Shown: positions 1 through 8,436, counted from the first letter of the stretch. The stretch: DNA of 57,864 nt from RGIG4608 sp045643885 (GCA_045643885.1 JAZRFY010000005.1:1-57864), one strand, 5' to 3'. Made by a program: numbers and translations. The notes: generated by a model not told the origin, from the letters alone.

Positions 1-111
1 TGCGCTCGTTCCGGTATCCTCACTGAACTTCGTAAGAGAGAACACTACGAAAAGCCCAGTGTTAAGCGCAAGAAGAAGTCAGAGGCTGCAAGAAAGCGCA
101 AATACAAATAA
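1..111 (+). CDS. rpsU: 30S ribosomal protein S21, C-terminal part (cut by window edge)
   Basis: Frame 1 is open from the first base to a TAA at 109-111 and encodes 36 residues. It begins in the conserved segment before LRKREHYEKP and ends in a very basic tail (VKRKKK, RKRKYK). This matches the C-terminal half of bacterial S21, a small 30S-subunit protein of about 58-70 residues that helps 16S rRNA engage mRNA during initiation. The N-terminal half lies upstream of the window. A bidirectional terminator follows 15 nt after the stop, so this is the last gene of its transcript. Identification rests on the basic tail and the RKREHYEKPS motif and is secure. Confidence 0.9.
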   Translation, partial: CARSGILTELRKREHYEKPSVKRKKKSEAARKRKYK

Positions 112-126
112 TATTTGTTAATAACA

Positions 127-160
127 AAAATGGAGATGTGAATTTCACATCTCCTTTTGT
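127..160. terminator. bidirectional intrinsic terminator
   Basis: A perfect 10-bp stem (132-141 with 145-154, 3-nt loop) has A's on the left and a T-rich tract on the right. It ends rpsU rightward. It also overlaps the stop codon of the leftward gene at 145-816. Confidence 0.85.
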
Positions 161-816
161 TTTTCTATTGCTTTGATTTGCTCTGTAAACGAGGTGATTT
201 CGTTAAAGAATGCCGATTGATCAAGGTGTGCAAATTTAGGTGAATCTGCCACTTGTGAGCTTTTTTTGATGAAGGATGGAATCATCTCCTCGTTAAGCTT
301 CATAAGTATTGCAAGAATTGAGTTGGCTTTTTCCTTATTTGAGTGAATAATGGAAAGGGAATTTAAAAGCTGATCTTTAATATTTTCAATCTTTGCACCA
401 TGTTTTTCATCTTTATCGAGTGCTGCAACGTAGGGAAGAAGCTCGGCATATTTTTTTGACACCTCATCATCTTTTTCGTCAAGAGCATTTACATATTTCA
501 CAATCACGCACGCGTCGTTGTAAAGTTCTCTTTGCACATCCTTCAATGAATTTACAAGAGAAAAATAGGACGGAACAAGCTCGTTTATTTTCTCCTTTGC
601 AAGCGACTGATTAAAAAATCCGTTTCCTTTTCTAAAATTTAATATTTCATCGCATATAGAGAGAGCTTTATCAAGCGCTGCCTTGTGATTAAAATTCACA
701 TTTAATGAGGGGATGGAAATATCGGTATCGATTTCGAGTGTAACAAAGCTTGCTGATTTTAGCTCGAGATATTTTTCATATTGCTTTTTTGAAAACGTTA
801 AAATGATATCGTCCAT
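145..816 (-). CDS. helical protein of unknown function
   Basis: This 223-residue product is not recognised as any family. It is Lys/Glu/Asp-rich, has no signal peptide or membrane segment, and most of it (about residues 45-220) looks alpha-helical with short heptad-like stretches, so a helical-bundle cytoplasmic protein is likely. The start is ATG at 814-816, preceded by AGGAGG with a 4-nt gap. Transcription probably starts from a promoter at 844-872 that lies inside the terminator of the upstream khpA operon, so the gene appears to be a one-gene transcript. Its stop lies within the terminator stem shared with rpsU. No function can be inferred from context. Confidence 0.7.
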   Translation of the reverse strand: MDDIILTFSKKQYEKYLELKSASFVTLEIDTDISIPSLNVNFNHKAALDKALSICDEILNFRKGNGFFNQSLAKEKINELVPSYFSLVNSLKDVQRELYNDACVIVKYVNALDEKDDEVSKKYAELLPYVAALDKDEKHGAKIENIKDQLLNSLSIIHSNKEKANSILAILMKLNEEMIPSFIKKSSQVADSPKFAHLDQSAFFNEITSFTEQIKAIEKQKEM

Positions 817-843
817 ATGTCCTCCTTTAAAAGTATATATCTA

Positions 844-872
844 ATTATAATAAAAAACCCGACTGTAGTCAA
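844..872 (-). promoter_or_regulatory. SigA-type promoter of the 145-816 gene
   Basis: Minus strand: TTGACT (872-867), a 17-bp spacer, then TATAAT (849-844). The -35 box lies in the loop and 3' stem of the khpA terminator, so terminator and promoter share bases. Confidence 0.65.
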
Positions 873-884
873 GTCGGGTTTTTT
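852..884 (-). terminator. terminator of the ylxM-ffh-rpsP-khpA operon
   Basis: A 13-bp perfect stem (852-864 with 872-884) with a GC core CCCGACT/AGTCGGG and a 7-nt loop. It is flanked by A/T runs and lies 17 nt past the khpA stop. Confidence 0.85.
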
Positions 885-900
885 GATTTTTTAGGTAAAC

Positions 901-1137
901 TTATTTGATTTCAACGTTTACCTTTTTGCCGCAGTTAGCAGATGCTGCCTTTATCACAGATCTGATAGCCTTGGCGATCTTTCCGTTTTTGCCGATAACC
1001 ATTCCCATGTCTTCGGGTGCAACATTAAGCGAAAGAGTAATGCTGCGTTCGTCTTCAGAAAGGATAACGGTAACCTCATCGGGATTGTCGACAATTGCTT
1101 TGGCAATGTCGGTCAAAGTTTGCTTCAAATCCGTCAT
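901..1137 (-). CDS. khpA: KH-domain RNA-binding protein KhpA (YlqC family)
   Basis: The 78-residue product is a single small KH domain with the RNA-gripping GxxG loop visible as GKNGK near residues 48-52, followed by the helix IAKAIRSVIKAA. KhpA proteins of Firmicutes bind RNA, often with KhpB/Jag, and affect cell elongation and division. Length and position just after rpsP are typical. ATG at 1137 has AGGAG 6 nt upstream, and the gap from rpsP is 19 nt, so the genes are cotranscribed. In many Firmicutes rimM, trmD and rplS follow; here the operon stops with a terminator instead. Confidence 0.9.
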   Translation of the reverse strand: MTDLKQTLTDIAKAIVDNPDEVTVILSEDERSITLSLNVAPEDMGMVIGKNGKIAKAIRSVIKAASANCGKKVNVEIK

Positions 1138-1156
1138 CGTTATCTCCTGCCTTTAA

Positions 1157-1402
1157 TTAGTCAACGATGTTGCTCTTCTTAAGCAAGGATTTAACTGTGT
1201 CTGTAGGCTGAGCGCCGTTAGCAATCCACTTCTTAGCCTTATCAGCGTCAATCTTGATCTCAGCGGGCTCTGTGATAGGATTGTAGTAACCGATTTCTTC
1301 GATGAAACGGCCATCTCTGGGGTAGCGGCTGTCTGCAACAACTACACGGTAGAAGGGAGCCTTCTTTGCGCCCATTCTTCTAAGTCTGATTTTTACTGCC
1401 AT
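1157..1402 (-). CDS. rpsP: 30S ribosomal protein S16
   Basis: The 81-residue basic protein starts MAVKIRLRRMGAKKAPFYR and contains VVADSRYPRDGRFIEEIGYYNP, broken here only by length limits, the conserved core of S16. S16 is an assembly protein of the 30S body. Length is normal for Firmicutes. ATG at 1402 is preceded by GGAGG at 9 nt. It sits between ffh and khpA in the usual order, so ribosome and protein-targeting functions are co-expressed. Confidence 0.96.
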   Translation of the reverse strand: MAVKIRLRRMGAKKAPFYRVVVADSRYPRDGRFIEEIGYYNPITEPAEIKIDADKAKKWIANGAQPTDTVKSLLKKSNIVD

Positions 1403-1463
1403 GATATTATTCCTCCAAGAATAAAAATTATTGATAAAATTATTTTATAAAAAAGCCACAAGT

Positions 1464-2810
1464 TTAAAAGGGCAATTTCATTCCACGTTTGCCTCCAAAG
1501 CCCATGCGCTTAAGCTTTTTGGGATCGGAGAATTGCTTCATCATCTTTTTCATGCTTTCGAACTGACGAAGAAGCTTATTTACCTCTTCAACAGACGTAC
1601 CGCTACCCTTAGCGATTCTCTGTTTTCTTGAGGAGTTGATTATTTCGGGGTTAACTCGTTCTTCCATAGTCATAGAACGAATTATAGCCTCCATATGAGC
1701 CATAGCCTTTTCATCCACCTTAACGTCCTTCATGGCCGCTCCACCCATACCGGGCATCATGCTGAGCATTTGTTCAACGCCACCCATGTTGCGAAGTTGC
1801 TGGAACTGATCAAGGAAGTCGTCAAGTGTAAACTTTTGTTGGCGGATCTTTTGTTCAAGCTCGGCACTCTTCTTTTCGTCATAGGCCTCCTGAGCCTTTT
1901 CAATAAGTGAGAGCACGTCACCCATACCAAGGATTCGTGACGCCATACGTTCGGGATGGAAAGGTTCTATAGTATCGAGCTTTTCGCCCGTACCTATAAA
2001 TTTGATTGGCTTGCCGGTAACGTGCTTGATGGAAAGCGCCGCACCGCCTCTTGTATCGCCGTCAAGCTTTGTGAGGACGACACCTGTGATGTCGAGAAGC
2101 TCGTTAAAGGTCTCAGCAACGTTAACAGCATCCTGACCGATCATCGCGTCTACTGTGAGAAGGATTTCGGTGGGCTTTGTTTCCGCCTTGATGGACTTAA
2201 GCTCGTCCATAAGCTCCTCGTCAATGTGGAGACGACCTGCAGTATCGATAAATACCATATCGTAACCCTTAAGCTTTGCATATTCAACGCCTTCTTTTGC
2301 TATGGTAACGGGATTAACCTTATCACCCATAGTGAAAACGGGAATATCGAGCTTTTCACCAACTATTTGAAGCTGCTTGATAGCTGCGGGACGATAGATG
2401 TCACACGCTACCAAAAGGGGACGCTTGCCCTGCTTTTTATAAAGACCTGCGAGCTTACCTGCATGGGTAGTCTTACCTGCACCCTGAAGACCGACCATCA
2501 TAATAACTGTCGGAGGGGCAGAGGAAATAGTCAACTTTGACTGTGTTCCTCCCATAAGGTTTATAAGCTCTTCATTAACTATTTTAACGATCTGCTGCGC
2601 AGGAAGAAGGGACTCAAGAACCTCAGCACCAACTGCACGCTCTGAAACTGTGTTTACAAAGCTTTTAACAACCTTGAAGTTAACGTCAGCTTCAAGGAGT
2701 GCGAGCTTGATCTCTCTCATTCCAGCTTTAACATCCTCGGGGGTGAGCTTGCCTTTGTTTCTGAATTTTTTAAACGCGTTTGTGAGCTTGTCACTTAAGC
2801 TTTGAAACAT
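1464..2810 (-). CDS. ffh: signal recognition particle protein Ffh (SRP54)
   Basis: This is the SRP GTPase that binds signal sequences and 4.5S RNA and delivers ribosomes to FtsY at the membrane. An N-terminal helical bundle (about 1-85) is followed by the G domain with GLQGAGKTT (P loop), DTAGRLHID (G3) and TKLDGDTRGG (G4). A methionine-rich M domain follows (MMPGMGG, then SMTMEERVNPEIINSSRKQR) and ends in GGKRGMKLPF. The longest frame would start at a TTG at 2816, but AGGAGG at 2818-2823 is 7 nt from the ATG at 2810 and only 1 nt from the TTG. The ATG is therefore preferred, giving 448 residues. ylxM lies directly upstream and rpsP downstream. Confidence 0.97.
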   Translation of the reverse strand: MFQSLSDKLTNAFKKFRNKGKLTPEDVKAGMREIKLALLEADVNFKVVKSFVNTVSERAVGAEVLESLLPAQQIVKIVNEELINLMGGTQSKLTISSAPPTVIMMVGLQGAGKTTHAGKLAGLYKKQGKRPLLVACDIYRPAAIKQLQIVGEKLDIPVFTMGDKVNPVTIAKEGVEYAKLKGYDMVFIDTAGRLHIDEELMDELKSIKAETKPTEILLTVDAMIGQDAVNVAETFNELLDITGVVLTKLDGDTRGGAALSIKHVTGKPIKFIGTGEKLDTIEPFHPERMASRILGMGDVLSLIEKAQEAYDEKKSAELEQKIRQQKFTLDDFLDQFQQLRNMGGVEQMLSMMPGMGGAAMKDVKVDEKAMAHMEAIIRSMTMEERVNPEIINSSRKQRIAKGSGTSVEEVNKLLRQFESMKKMMKQFSDPKKLKRMGFGGKRGMKLPF

Positions 2811-2830
2811 ATTCAAACCTCCTGAATGTA

Positions 2831-3163
2831 TTATTTAATTATTTTTGCTATCTCCTCGATTTCGACCTTGATCTCTTCGGGGAGGGAAGCAGTGCCTGAT
2901 ATTTTCAACATATTATCAGAGTGGCGACGAAGAGCGCTCATCTTTTGTGCAAGACCAAGCTTTTCTTCAAGAAAGAAGATTTCCTCTTCAGCCTTTTTAA
3001 TAAGATCTCTTACACCCTGACGGGAAATGCCAATCTGCTCTGCAATTTCTGCAAGAGATAGGTCCTCGTTATAATACATATCAAGAACCTCTTTTTTACG
3101 CTCGGTCAAAACCTCACCGTAAAAATCGAGAAGATATGCTTTTTTTAAGTCCTTTTCAAACAT
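2831..3163 (-). CDS. ylxM: YlxM/p13-like helix-turn-helix protein
   Basis: The 110-residue protein carries a sigma-70 region-4-like helix-turn-helix: LTERKKEVLDMYYNEDLSLAE followed by the recognition helix ISRQGVRDLIKKAEEE. YlxM proteins are almost always encoded next to ffh or ftsY and are thought to modulate the SRP pathway. The open frame extends 24 codons further upstream, but that stretch contains the promoter. ATG at 3163 has GGGAG 6 nt before it and begins the conserved MFEKDLKKAYLLDFYG. The gap to ffh is 20 nt. This is the first gene of the operon. Confidence 0.9.
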   Translation of the reverse strand: MFEKDLKKAYLLDFYGEVLTERKKEVLDMYYNEDLSLAEIAEQIGISRQGVRDLIKKAEEEIFFLEEKLGLAQKMSALRRHSDNMLKISGTASLPEEIKVEIEEIAKIIK

Positions 3164-3182
3164 AGACAACTCCCTAAAATTA

Positions 3183-3207
3183 TGTGTAAAGCAAAACACT
3201 TTACACA
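3183..3207. promoter_or_regulatory. 9-bp perfect dyad at the ylxM transcription start (possible operator)
   Basis: TGTGTAAAG and CTTTACACA are separated by 7 nt. The dyad begins in the last base of the ylxM -10 box and spans the expected +1. This placement suits repressor binding better than a 5' RNA hairpin, because part of it would not be transcribed. Confidence 0.45.
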
Positions 3208-3235
3208 TTATAGCACACAAGCTATTTCTTGTCAA
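3207..3235 (-). promoter_or_regulatory. consensus SigA promoter of ylxM-ffh-rpsP-khpA
   Basis: Perfect TTGACA (3235-3230), 17-bp spacer, perfect TATAAT (3212-3207) on the minus strand, about 40 nt before the ylxM ribosome site. Confidence 0.85.
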
Positions 3236-3326
3236 TAGCTTTTTTGATTTTTTATTAAAAATTATATATAAATATATATATAAGTAAAAAGATACAAAAT
3301 ATTAATAATAAAATTTCTATAATCCA

Positions 3327-3355
3327 TTGAAAAATAAAGAAAAATAGTGTAAAAT
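3327..3355 (+). promoter_or_regulatory. promoter of the ymfF-ymfH-lgt-folD run
   Basis: TTGAAA (3327-3332), 17-bp spacer, TAAAAT (3350-3355), 35 nt before the ymfF start, in an AT-rich divergent spacer with ylxM. Confidence 0.55.
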
Positions 3356-3390
3356 ATATCTAAATATACATATTGAAAGAGATTATTTTA

Positions 3391-4698
3391 ATGACTGATA
3401 TAAAGTATACGGTAAACAGTGACCGTATAAGTGTTTTCAAATACGATACGGATAAATTTAAAAGTGAAAATATCTCGGTCTATTTTGAAGTGCCTACCTG
3501 CAAAGAAAAGTCGGTTGCGAGATCACTTCTTCTTTCGGTGCTTAAGAGGGGAACGAAAAAATACCCATCTCAAAAGCTCATAAACGAAAGGCTTGATGAT
3601 CTTTATGCAACGCTTGTCAACCTCAAAAATCAGAAATTTGAGGACGTGCAGCTCCTTGGTATTTCGGCGGATATTATTTATTCCTCATATACCGACGAGG
3701 CAGAGGATCTTCTTCCTTCGGTTCTCGAGGTGATTGCGGAGATGCTCTTTAATCCCGTTATTGACGAGAAGACGGGAATGCTTTCTGAGGAGTATCTTCA
3801 AAGCGAAAAGGAAAATTACAAGAGTATAATTCTTTCTCAGATAAACGAGCCAAGAACCTATGCGGCTATCAGATGCAGGGAAGAGATGTTTTCATCTCTT
3901 GGTATTGTGGACAGACTTGAGACCATGTGTGAAAGAATCGATAATACCACGATGGAGGATATATACGATTGCTATCGCGAGATAAAAGAGAATGCAAGGA
4001 TACTTGTTTTCTACGTTGGTAAGAGAAGCGACAAGGATTTGTCAACTCATATTGTCAACACTTTTTCGGGTGACGAAAGATCCGTTATAAAGAATGAGTG
4101 CAAGTCGGTTAAGCTCCTTGAAAATCTTCCGGGTCCCAACGTTATAATCGAGGATTCGGGCGTTTCCCAGAGCAGACTCGTTATGGGCTTTAACTGTATG
4201 ACCACGTGGAAGGATGAGGATTATTGCGCAATGCTTCTTTGCAATGAGATACTTGGTGCATCCCCCATCTCAAAGCTTATGATGAATGTAAGAGAAAAGC
4301 TTTCTCTTTGCTATGAATGCTCATCGGTATACAACAGTGCAAGAGGTGCGATATTCGTGACCACCGGTATTGATTGTGAAAACTATGATTTAGCAAAAAA
4401 TGCGATAATTTCGCAGATGGACGATATCAAAAACGGCAAGGTGAGTGAAGAAGAGCTTAGTGCCGCAAAAAAATCGATTTATAACGTTTATTCATCGGTT
4501 GCAGATTCTCCTGATGCGATAGAGAGATTCTATCTTGGAAGAATTGTAAATGAGATTGATGTTGATATCGACGGATTTTTGGCAGCTATGAATGCACTCA
4601 CGCTTGACGACGTTGTTCGTGCAGCAAAAAATACGGAGCTCCACACGGTTTATTTCTTGCGTGGGGACGGAAGTGAGGAGGATTCTTACGATGAGTAG
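3391..4698 (+). CDS. ymfF: M16-family peptidase-like protein, inactive-type (YmfF family)
   Basis: The 435-residue protein has the two-half M16 layout (N-terminal half about 1-220, C-terminal half with REKLSLCYECSSVYNSARG). In place of the zinc motif it reads LLLSVLKRGTKKYPS, so the HxxEH site is absent. Such proteins normally pair with an active M16 partner, which is the next gene. The frame opens at a TTG at 3373, but the ATG at 3391 is preferred: AAAGAG lies 9 nt before it and the ATG begins the conserved part. Role in the cell is unknown; in Bacillus the pair is encoded near pgsA and ymf genes. Its stop overlaps ymfH by 8 nt. Confidence 0.85.
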   Translation: MTDIKYTVNSDRISVFKYDTDKFKSENISVYFEVPTCKEKSVARSLLLSVLKRGTKKYPSQKLINERLDDLYATLVNLKNQKFEDVQLLGISADIIYSSYTDEAEDLLPSVLEVIAEMLFNPVIDEKTGMLSEEYLQSEKENYKSIILSQINEPRTYAAIRCREEMFSSLGIVDRLETMCERIDNTTMEDIYDCYREIKENARILVFYVGKRSDKDLSTHIVNTFSGDERSVIKNECKSVKLLENLPGPNVIIEDSGVSQSRLVMGFNCMTTWKDEDYCAMLLCNEILGASPISKLMMNVREKLSLCYECSSVYNSARGAIFVTTGIDCENYDLAKNAIISQMDDIKNGKVSEEELSAAKKSIYNVYSSVADSPDAIERFYLGRIVNEIDVDIDGFLAAMNALTLDDVVRAAKNTELHTVYFLRGDGSEEDSYDE

Positions 4699-5974
4699 AT
4701 TTTCTGTGTTCACCGACGAAAAGCTCTGTGAAAAATATTATTATCTTAAGCACGAAAGTGGACTTGACATTTTTGTGTTTCCAAAGAAAATGAAGCTTAA
4801 GACTGCTTATCTTGGAGTTAAGCTCGGTTCTGTTTATGAGGAAGACGCGTTGGTTGACGGAGTGATAAAATCATATCCTGCAGGTATTGCTCACTTCCTT
4901 GAGCATAAGCTTTTCTCAAGTGAGGACGGAGTTGATGCGGCGGCAGCTCTTGCTTCTTACGGTGCAGATGCAAATGCATACACCTCAAATAATAAGACGG
5001 TTTATATGTTCTCTTGCACCGAAAATTTCGATAAAGCACTTTATGGACTTATCGATTTCGTATACGATCCCTATTTCACAAAGGAAAACGTTGAAAGTGA
5101 AAAGGGAATCATTACGCAGGAGATAAAGATGTGTCTTGATAGCCCGTATGACGTGGTTTCGCAAAATCTTCTTTTCGCAATGTATGGAGATTGCAAGCTT
5201 TCTACCGACGTGCTTGGCACCGAGGAAACAATAGATAAAATCACGGATAATGCACTCTATGATTGCTATGATGCATTTTACCGGTATTCAAATATGGCAC
5301 TCGTTGTGTCGGGTGACGTGGATGAGAATGAGGTACTGAGAGTTGTGGATATGGCTCTTCCTAAAAAAGAGAGCTTGTCTGCCCCCGTGCTTCCTAAGGT
5401 GTTGCACAAGTCCGAGGTTGAAATGCCATATATCGAAAAGGTGATGGGTGTAAGTATGCCTGTTTTTGAGATAGGAATCAAGGATGCTATGCCAAGTGAC
5501 GACGTAAGAGAAAGACTTAAACGCGACGTGGCAATGACAATACTTGATGAGATCATTTTCTCACGAGCAGGGGAGCTTTACAACGAGCTTTTTGAGGGCG
5601 GATATATCAATGAGTCCTATTCTTACGGATATTCCATCAATCGCGACACTGCGTTCCATTCGATATATGCCGAGGGTGAAAATCCCGCTCTTGTGCTTGA
5701 AAAGGTGAAAAAGCACGTAAACTCGGCTATACAAAACGGCATCAGCAAGAAAGATTTCTTGAGATGCAAGCGAGTTATGATTGCAGAGTTTGTAAGGGAT
5801 TTCGACTCTGTTTTCGATATAGCTAATGCTATTTTGAATTTCAATTTTGAGGGTATTGATATTTTTGAATATAGAAAAATAATCGAGGATATTACGTTTG
5901 AGGACGTTTGCAAATGCCTGGAGGATTCATTTAATGATGAGCGCTTTGCGCTTTCAGTAATAAAAAACGTTTAA
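4691..5974 (+). CDS. ymfH: M16-family zinc peptidase (YmfH family)
   Basis: The 427-residue protein is the catalytic partner of the preceding gene. The inverted zinc motif HFLEH is at about residues 68-72, and the downstream acidic helix ESEKGIITQEI (about 135-145) supplies the third ligand. The C-terminal half carries the R/Y-type segment NESYSYGYSINRD. The family degrades or processes peptides in a closed two-lobed chamber; the substrate is not known. The start at 4691 lies inside the last codons of ymfF (8-nt overlap, ATG within GATGAG), so translation is probably coupled. The longer open frame from 4592 lies wholly inside ymfF and is rejected. Confidence 0.88.
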   Translation: MSRFSVFTDEKLCEKYYYLKHESGLDIFVFPKKMKLKTAYLGVKLGSVYEEDALVDGVIKSYPAGIAHFLEHKLFSSEDGVDAAAALASYGADANAYTSNNKTVYMFSCTENFDKALYGLIDFVYDPYFTKENVESEKGIITQEIKMCLDSPYDVVSQNLLFAMYGDCKLSTDVLGTEETIDKITDNALYDCYDAFYRYSNMALVVSGDVDENEVLRVVDMALPKKESLSAPVLPKVLHKSEVEMPYIEKVMGVSMPVFEIGIKDAMPSDDVRERLKRDVAMTILDEIIFSRAGELYNELFEGGYINESYSYGYSINRDTAFHSIYAEGENPALVLEKVKKHVNSAIQNGISKKDFLRCKRVMIAEFVRDFDSVFDIANAILNFNFEGIDIFEYRKIIEDITFEDVCKCLEDSFNDERFALSVIKNV

Positions 5975-5995
5975 ACACAAACTTGGAGGTTTAAT

Positions 5996-6994
5996 ATGAC
6001 AGGTACATTCGAACTTTCTTTTCCCGGTCTTGGGTGGCTGGAAATGACGATAAATAGTATTGCATTTACCATTGGTGAAAACTTTACGGTAATGTGGTAC
6101 GGAATCATGATAGCTATCGGTATGCTTTTAGCTATCACATATGCATCATGGAGATGCAAGCAGATGGGCATCAAGGTTGATGACCTTATGGATATTGCTA
6201 TCTACACCATCTTTTTCGGTGTTGTGGGTGCAAGACTTTATTACGTAGTATTTGATGATAGAGGCAGCTTTAAAACCTTTATGGATATCATCAATATCAG
6301 AAGAGGCGGACTTGCTATCTACGGTGGTATCATTTTCGGTGCACTTACAATTGCTATAGTTTGTCTTATCAAGAAAATCAGCTGGAGAAAGCTCTTTGAC
6401 TGCGCAGCACCTGGCGTTATGATTGCACAGGCTATGGGTCGTTGGGGTAACTTTTTTAACGGAGAAGCCTACGGTGGAGTTACAGACCTTCCTTGGCGTA
6501 TGTGCTCTGATAAGTTTGTTACCGAGCTTAAGAAAAATACAAACATAGTTTTGACAGATGAGCAGCTTGTAGGCTTGCAGGATGGCTCTCTCGGCGTTCA
6601 TCCCACTTTCCTTTACGAATCACTTTGGAACATTCTTGGCTTTGTTATCATCAATCTTTTGTTCAAAAAGAAAAAGTTTGACGGTCAGATCGCTCTTTAC
6701 TATTTTGCTTGGTACGGATTTGGAAGAATGTTTATCGAAGGACTCAGAACCGACTCTCTCTATATCCCCGGAACGGGCATCAGAGTTTCTCAGTTCCTTG
6801 GCTTCCTTCTTTTTGCTCTTGCAACTGCACTTATCATTTACGGTCTTGTTATGACTAATAAAAAGGAGAAGGCTCTTGCATCTGCAAACGGTAACTCCGT
6901 AGTAAACAACGAGGTTGAAAACGAAGAGATATCCACAAATGAAGAGGCAACCGAAGGCGTTGAGTCTTCTGCTGACGAGGAAGAAAATGGCTAA
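5996..6994 (+). CDS. lgt: prolipoprotein diacylglyceryl transferase
   Basis: Lgt transfers diacylglycerol from phosphatidylglycerol to the lipobox cysteine of prelipoproteins at the membrane. The 332-residue protein has about seven membrane segments and the signature GRWGNFFNGEAYGG, with conserved GGLAIYGG upstream and HPTFLYES near residue 205. After the last segment a charged tail of about 45 residues rich in Glu and Asn is unusual in length. ATG at 5996 has GGAGG 7 nt upstream. It overlaps folD by 8 nt. Lipoprotein substrates in this window include the pectate lyase, the CotH-like protein and the lysine-binding protein. Confidence 0.96.
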   Translation: MTGTFELSFPGLGWLEMTINSIAFTIGENFTVMWYGIMIAIGMLLAITYASWRCKQMGIKVDDLMDIAIYTIFFGVVGARLYYVVFDDRGSFKTFMDIINIRRGGLAIYGGIIFGALTIAIVCLIKKISWRKLFDCAAPGVMIAQAMGRWGNFFNGEAYGGVTDLPWRMCSDKFVTELKKNTNIVLTDEQLVGLQDGSLGVHPTFLYESLWNILGFVIINLLFKKKKFDGQIALYYFAWYGFGRMFIEGLRTDSLYIPGTGIRVSQFLGFLLFALATALIIYGLVMTNKKEKALASANGNSVVNNEVENEEISTNEEATEGVESSADEEENG

Positions 6995-7838
6995 TATAAT
7001 TGACGGAAAGGCAATATCTGCTCAGGTAAGAGAAGAGATTGCTAAGAAGGTTATTTCCTATAATGAAAGAACGGGCAAGCGTCCCGGACTTGCCGTGGTG
7101 ATAGTGGGAGAAAACCCTGCCTCACAGGTATATGTGCGCAACAAGAAAAAGGCTTGCGAGCAGGTTGGCTTTAATTCATGGGTATATGAGATGCCCGAGG
7201 CAACAACTCAGGACGAATTGAATGCACTTATCGACAAGCTCAACCTGGATGAGTCCGTTCACGGTATTTTGGTTCAGCTTCCACTCCCAAAGCATCTTGA
7301 TGAGGAGCAGGTCATCCTCAGAATAAATCCCGAAAAGGACGTGGATGCATTCCACCCCTATAACGTGGGTAGAATCACTATCGGAAATCCCCAATTTTTG
7401 CCTTGCACACCTGCAGGCATTATGGAGCTTTTAGCCCGTTCCGGCATTGAGATTTCGGGTAAGGAATGCGTGGTCATCGGAAGATCCAACATAGTTGGAA
7501 AGCCTATGGCGCTCCTTCTTATTTCACAAAACGGAACTGTGACTGTTTGCCACAGCAAAACAAAAAATCTCAAAGAAACTTGCAAGAGAGCGGATATTTT
7601 GGTAGTTGCAATCGGCAAGGCGGATTTTGTTACTGCTGATATGGTAAAGGAAGGTGCCGTTGTTATCGACGTTGGAATGAATAGAAATGCAGAAGGAAAG
7701 CTTACAGGTGACGTTGACTATGCATCAGTAAGTGAGGTGGCATCATATATCACACCCGTTCCCGGTGGCGTTGGACCTATGACAATCACTATGCTTTTGC
7801 AGAACACGCTCGTTGCTGCTGAATCTGATCAGGTATAA
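6987..7838 (+). CDS. folD: bifunctional methylene-THF dehydrogenase / methenyl-THF cyclohydrolase
   Basis: FolD interconverts 5,10-methylene-, methenyl- and 10-formyl-tetrahydrofolate with NADP+. Visible signatures are YVRNKKKACEQVG with the catalytic lysine, VQLPLPKHL, KDVDAFHP, the Rossmann segment GRSNIVGKPMALLL and PGGVGPMTITMLLQNT. The 283-residue length is typical. The open frame begins at 6915 inside lgt, but ATG at 6987 starts the family N-terminus (MANIIDGKAIS) and overlaps the lgt stop by 8 nt, a coupled arrangement. The next gene follows after 4 nt. Confidence 0.97.
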   Translation: MANIIDGKAISAQVREEIAKKVISYNERTGKRPGLAVVIVGENPASQVYVRNKKKACEQVGFNSWVYEMPEATTQDELNALIDKLNLDESVHGILVQLPLPKHLDEEQVILRINPEKDVDAFHPYNVGRITIGNPQFLPCTPAGIMELLARSGIEISGKECVVIGRSNIVGKPMALLLISQNGTVTVCHSKTKNLKETCKRADILVVAIGKADFVTADMVKEGAVVIDVGMNRNAEGKLTGDVDYASVSEVASYITPVPGGVGPMTITMLLQNTLVAAESDQV

Positions 7839-7842
7839 TAAT

Positions 7843-8436
7843 ATGAAGATAATTGACATTTCTCAAGAGGTTCTTTCTTGTAAAACCTATGAGGGAGATC
7901 CCGTGCCTTGTGGTAAAAAAATAATGGATATGAAAAACGGAGAGGTTTATAATCTCTCCGTATTCTCCATGTGCGCACACAACGGAACGCATATAGATGC
8001 GCCCCTCCATTTCATCGAAAACGGAGAGGGAATTGATAAAATGAAGCTTGAGTATTTTGTTGGAGAATGCTTCGTTTGCTTCCATAATGGTGACGTAAGT
8101 GGAGATGATGCCCATAAAATACTTGAAAAATCAAGAGAATTTGGGGCTGATAAAAGAATACTTATCGGTGGAGATGCTACTGTTACAAAGGAAGCTGCAG
8201 AGGTGTTTGCGAGTGCAAAAATCTTGCTTCTCGGCAACGAATCTCAAAGTGTTGGACCGCCTGAATCACCTATGGAGGTGCATAAAATTTTGCTTTCAAA
8301 CGGTGTTGCTTTGCTTGAGGGAATAGTGCTTTCAAAGGTTTGTGAGGGTAAATATTTTCTTAATTGTGCGCCACTTAATTTGCAGGATTTTGAGGGTTCT
8401 CCATGCCGAGCAATACTGATTTCTGAAGAAAAATAA
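7843..8436 (+). CDS. putative cyclase / kynurenine-formamidase-like hydrolase
   Basis: The 197-residue protein has the metal-binding signature HNGTHIDAPLHF (about residues 46-57) of the putative cyclase family (PF04199), which includes KynB arylformamidase and other Zn/Mn amide hydrolases. The N-terminus (KIIDISQEVLSCKTYEGDP) and the later stretch IGGDATVTKEAAEVF also fit. Substrate is unknown; no tryptophan-degradation genes are nearby. ATG at 7843 is used because it begins the family core; the ribosome site is weak, so coupling to folD 4 nt upstream is likely. A terminator follows after about 30 nt. Confidence 0.8.
   Translation: MKIIDISQEVLSCKTYEGDPVPCGKKIMDMKNGEVYNLSVFSMCAHNGTHIDAPLHFIENGEGIDKMKLEYFVGECFVCFHNGDVSGDDAHKILEKSREFGADKRILIGGDATVTKEAAEVFASAKILLLGNESQSVGPPESPMEVHKILLSNGVALLEGIVLSKVCEGKYFLNCAPLNLQDFEGSPCRAILISEEK

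Noticed and set aside
1153..1341. Small reverse-strand frame overlapping rpsP
   Set aside because: It is an out-of-frame shadow of rpsP without its own ribosome site.
6146..6601. 151-codon reverse frame opposite lgt
   Set aside because: It lies wholly antisense to a well-conserved gene, has no ribosome site and no recognisable protein features.
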